DNA from: Cynocephalus volans
Lineage: Eukaryota > Chordata > Mammalia > Dermoptera > Cynocephalidae
Length of the DNA stretch: 64,000 bases
Direction of reading: 5' to 3'
NCBI RefSeq assembly: GCF_027409185.1
Contig: NC_084463.1
Span: 42,076,407-42,140,406 of the forward strand
Below the pieces are notes generated by a model that did not search any database, was not told the DNA's origin, and was given only the letters and a program-made list of their open reading frames with translations. Made by a program: the position numbers and the translations under genes. How positions within the stretch are numbered: the first letter of the stretch is position 1; every line of letters begins with the position of its first letter. Positions 63,971 through 64,000 of the stretch are shown in pieces.

Positions 63971-64000
63971 ACCCGGAGACCTCCAGTGTCAGCGGTATCA

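Overview
The window is mammalian nuclear DNA. It holds a split KRAB zinc-finger gene with canonical splice sites, LINE-1, MaLR LTRs, MIR and L2 relics, (TG)n and (TTCC)n tracts, and no bacterial-style operons. I see no Alu or B1 SINE. The one clear tRNA-type SINE (51660-51762) looks tRNA-Ile derived, a type described from colugos (CYN SINEs), so a colugo-like mammal is a reasonable but unproven guess.

Layout. 1-8945: two LINE-1 copies, head to tail on the minus strand. The right copy is full length with both ORFs open; the left copy is cut at ORF1 codon ~28 and runs off the window. 8946-11540: L2 and old L1 debris and a (TG)n tract. 11545-36130: one KRAB zinc-finger gene on the minus strand. 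Its parts are a CpG-rich promoter and untranslated first exon near 36.06-36.13 kb, a 59-bp start-codon exon (33040-33098), KRAB-A (23557-23683), KRAB-B (23228-23317) and a terminal finger exon (20885 down to a stop at 19270). These join in frame to 616 codons including the stop. The finger array originally ran on, but it is now ended by a nonsense codon, and further downstream it is split by a 6.5-kb class I endogenous retrovirus (12562-19030) and a MER2-like DNA transposon. The provirus has a tRNA-Phe-type primer site, a broken gag-pol-env, one complete LTR (282 bp) and one LTR remnant lacking U3.

36.9-48.2 kb is mostly stacked minus-strand L1 remnants. Two structures there stand out: a near-perfect 120-bp-arm inverted repeat (39958-40223), and a 645-bp insertion (42719-43363) with about five ~106-bp tandem units, flanked by an 11-bp target-site duplication at an L1-endonuclease-type site. 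The latter looks like an SVA-like composite non-autonomous retrotransposon and is my best candidate for something undescribed. 48.2-64 kb is MIR, MaLR and THE1-like LTRs, an old plus-strand L1, a possible short coding exon (53314-53601), an LTR-like block and an env-like remnant at the right edge.

The only plausibly functional protein-coding units are LINE-1 ORF1/ORF2 of copy B and the KRAB zinc-finger gene. Everything else is repeat or relic. Boundaries of old repeats are approximate because no database search was possible.
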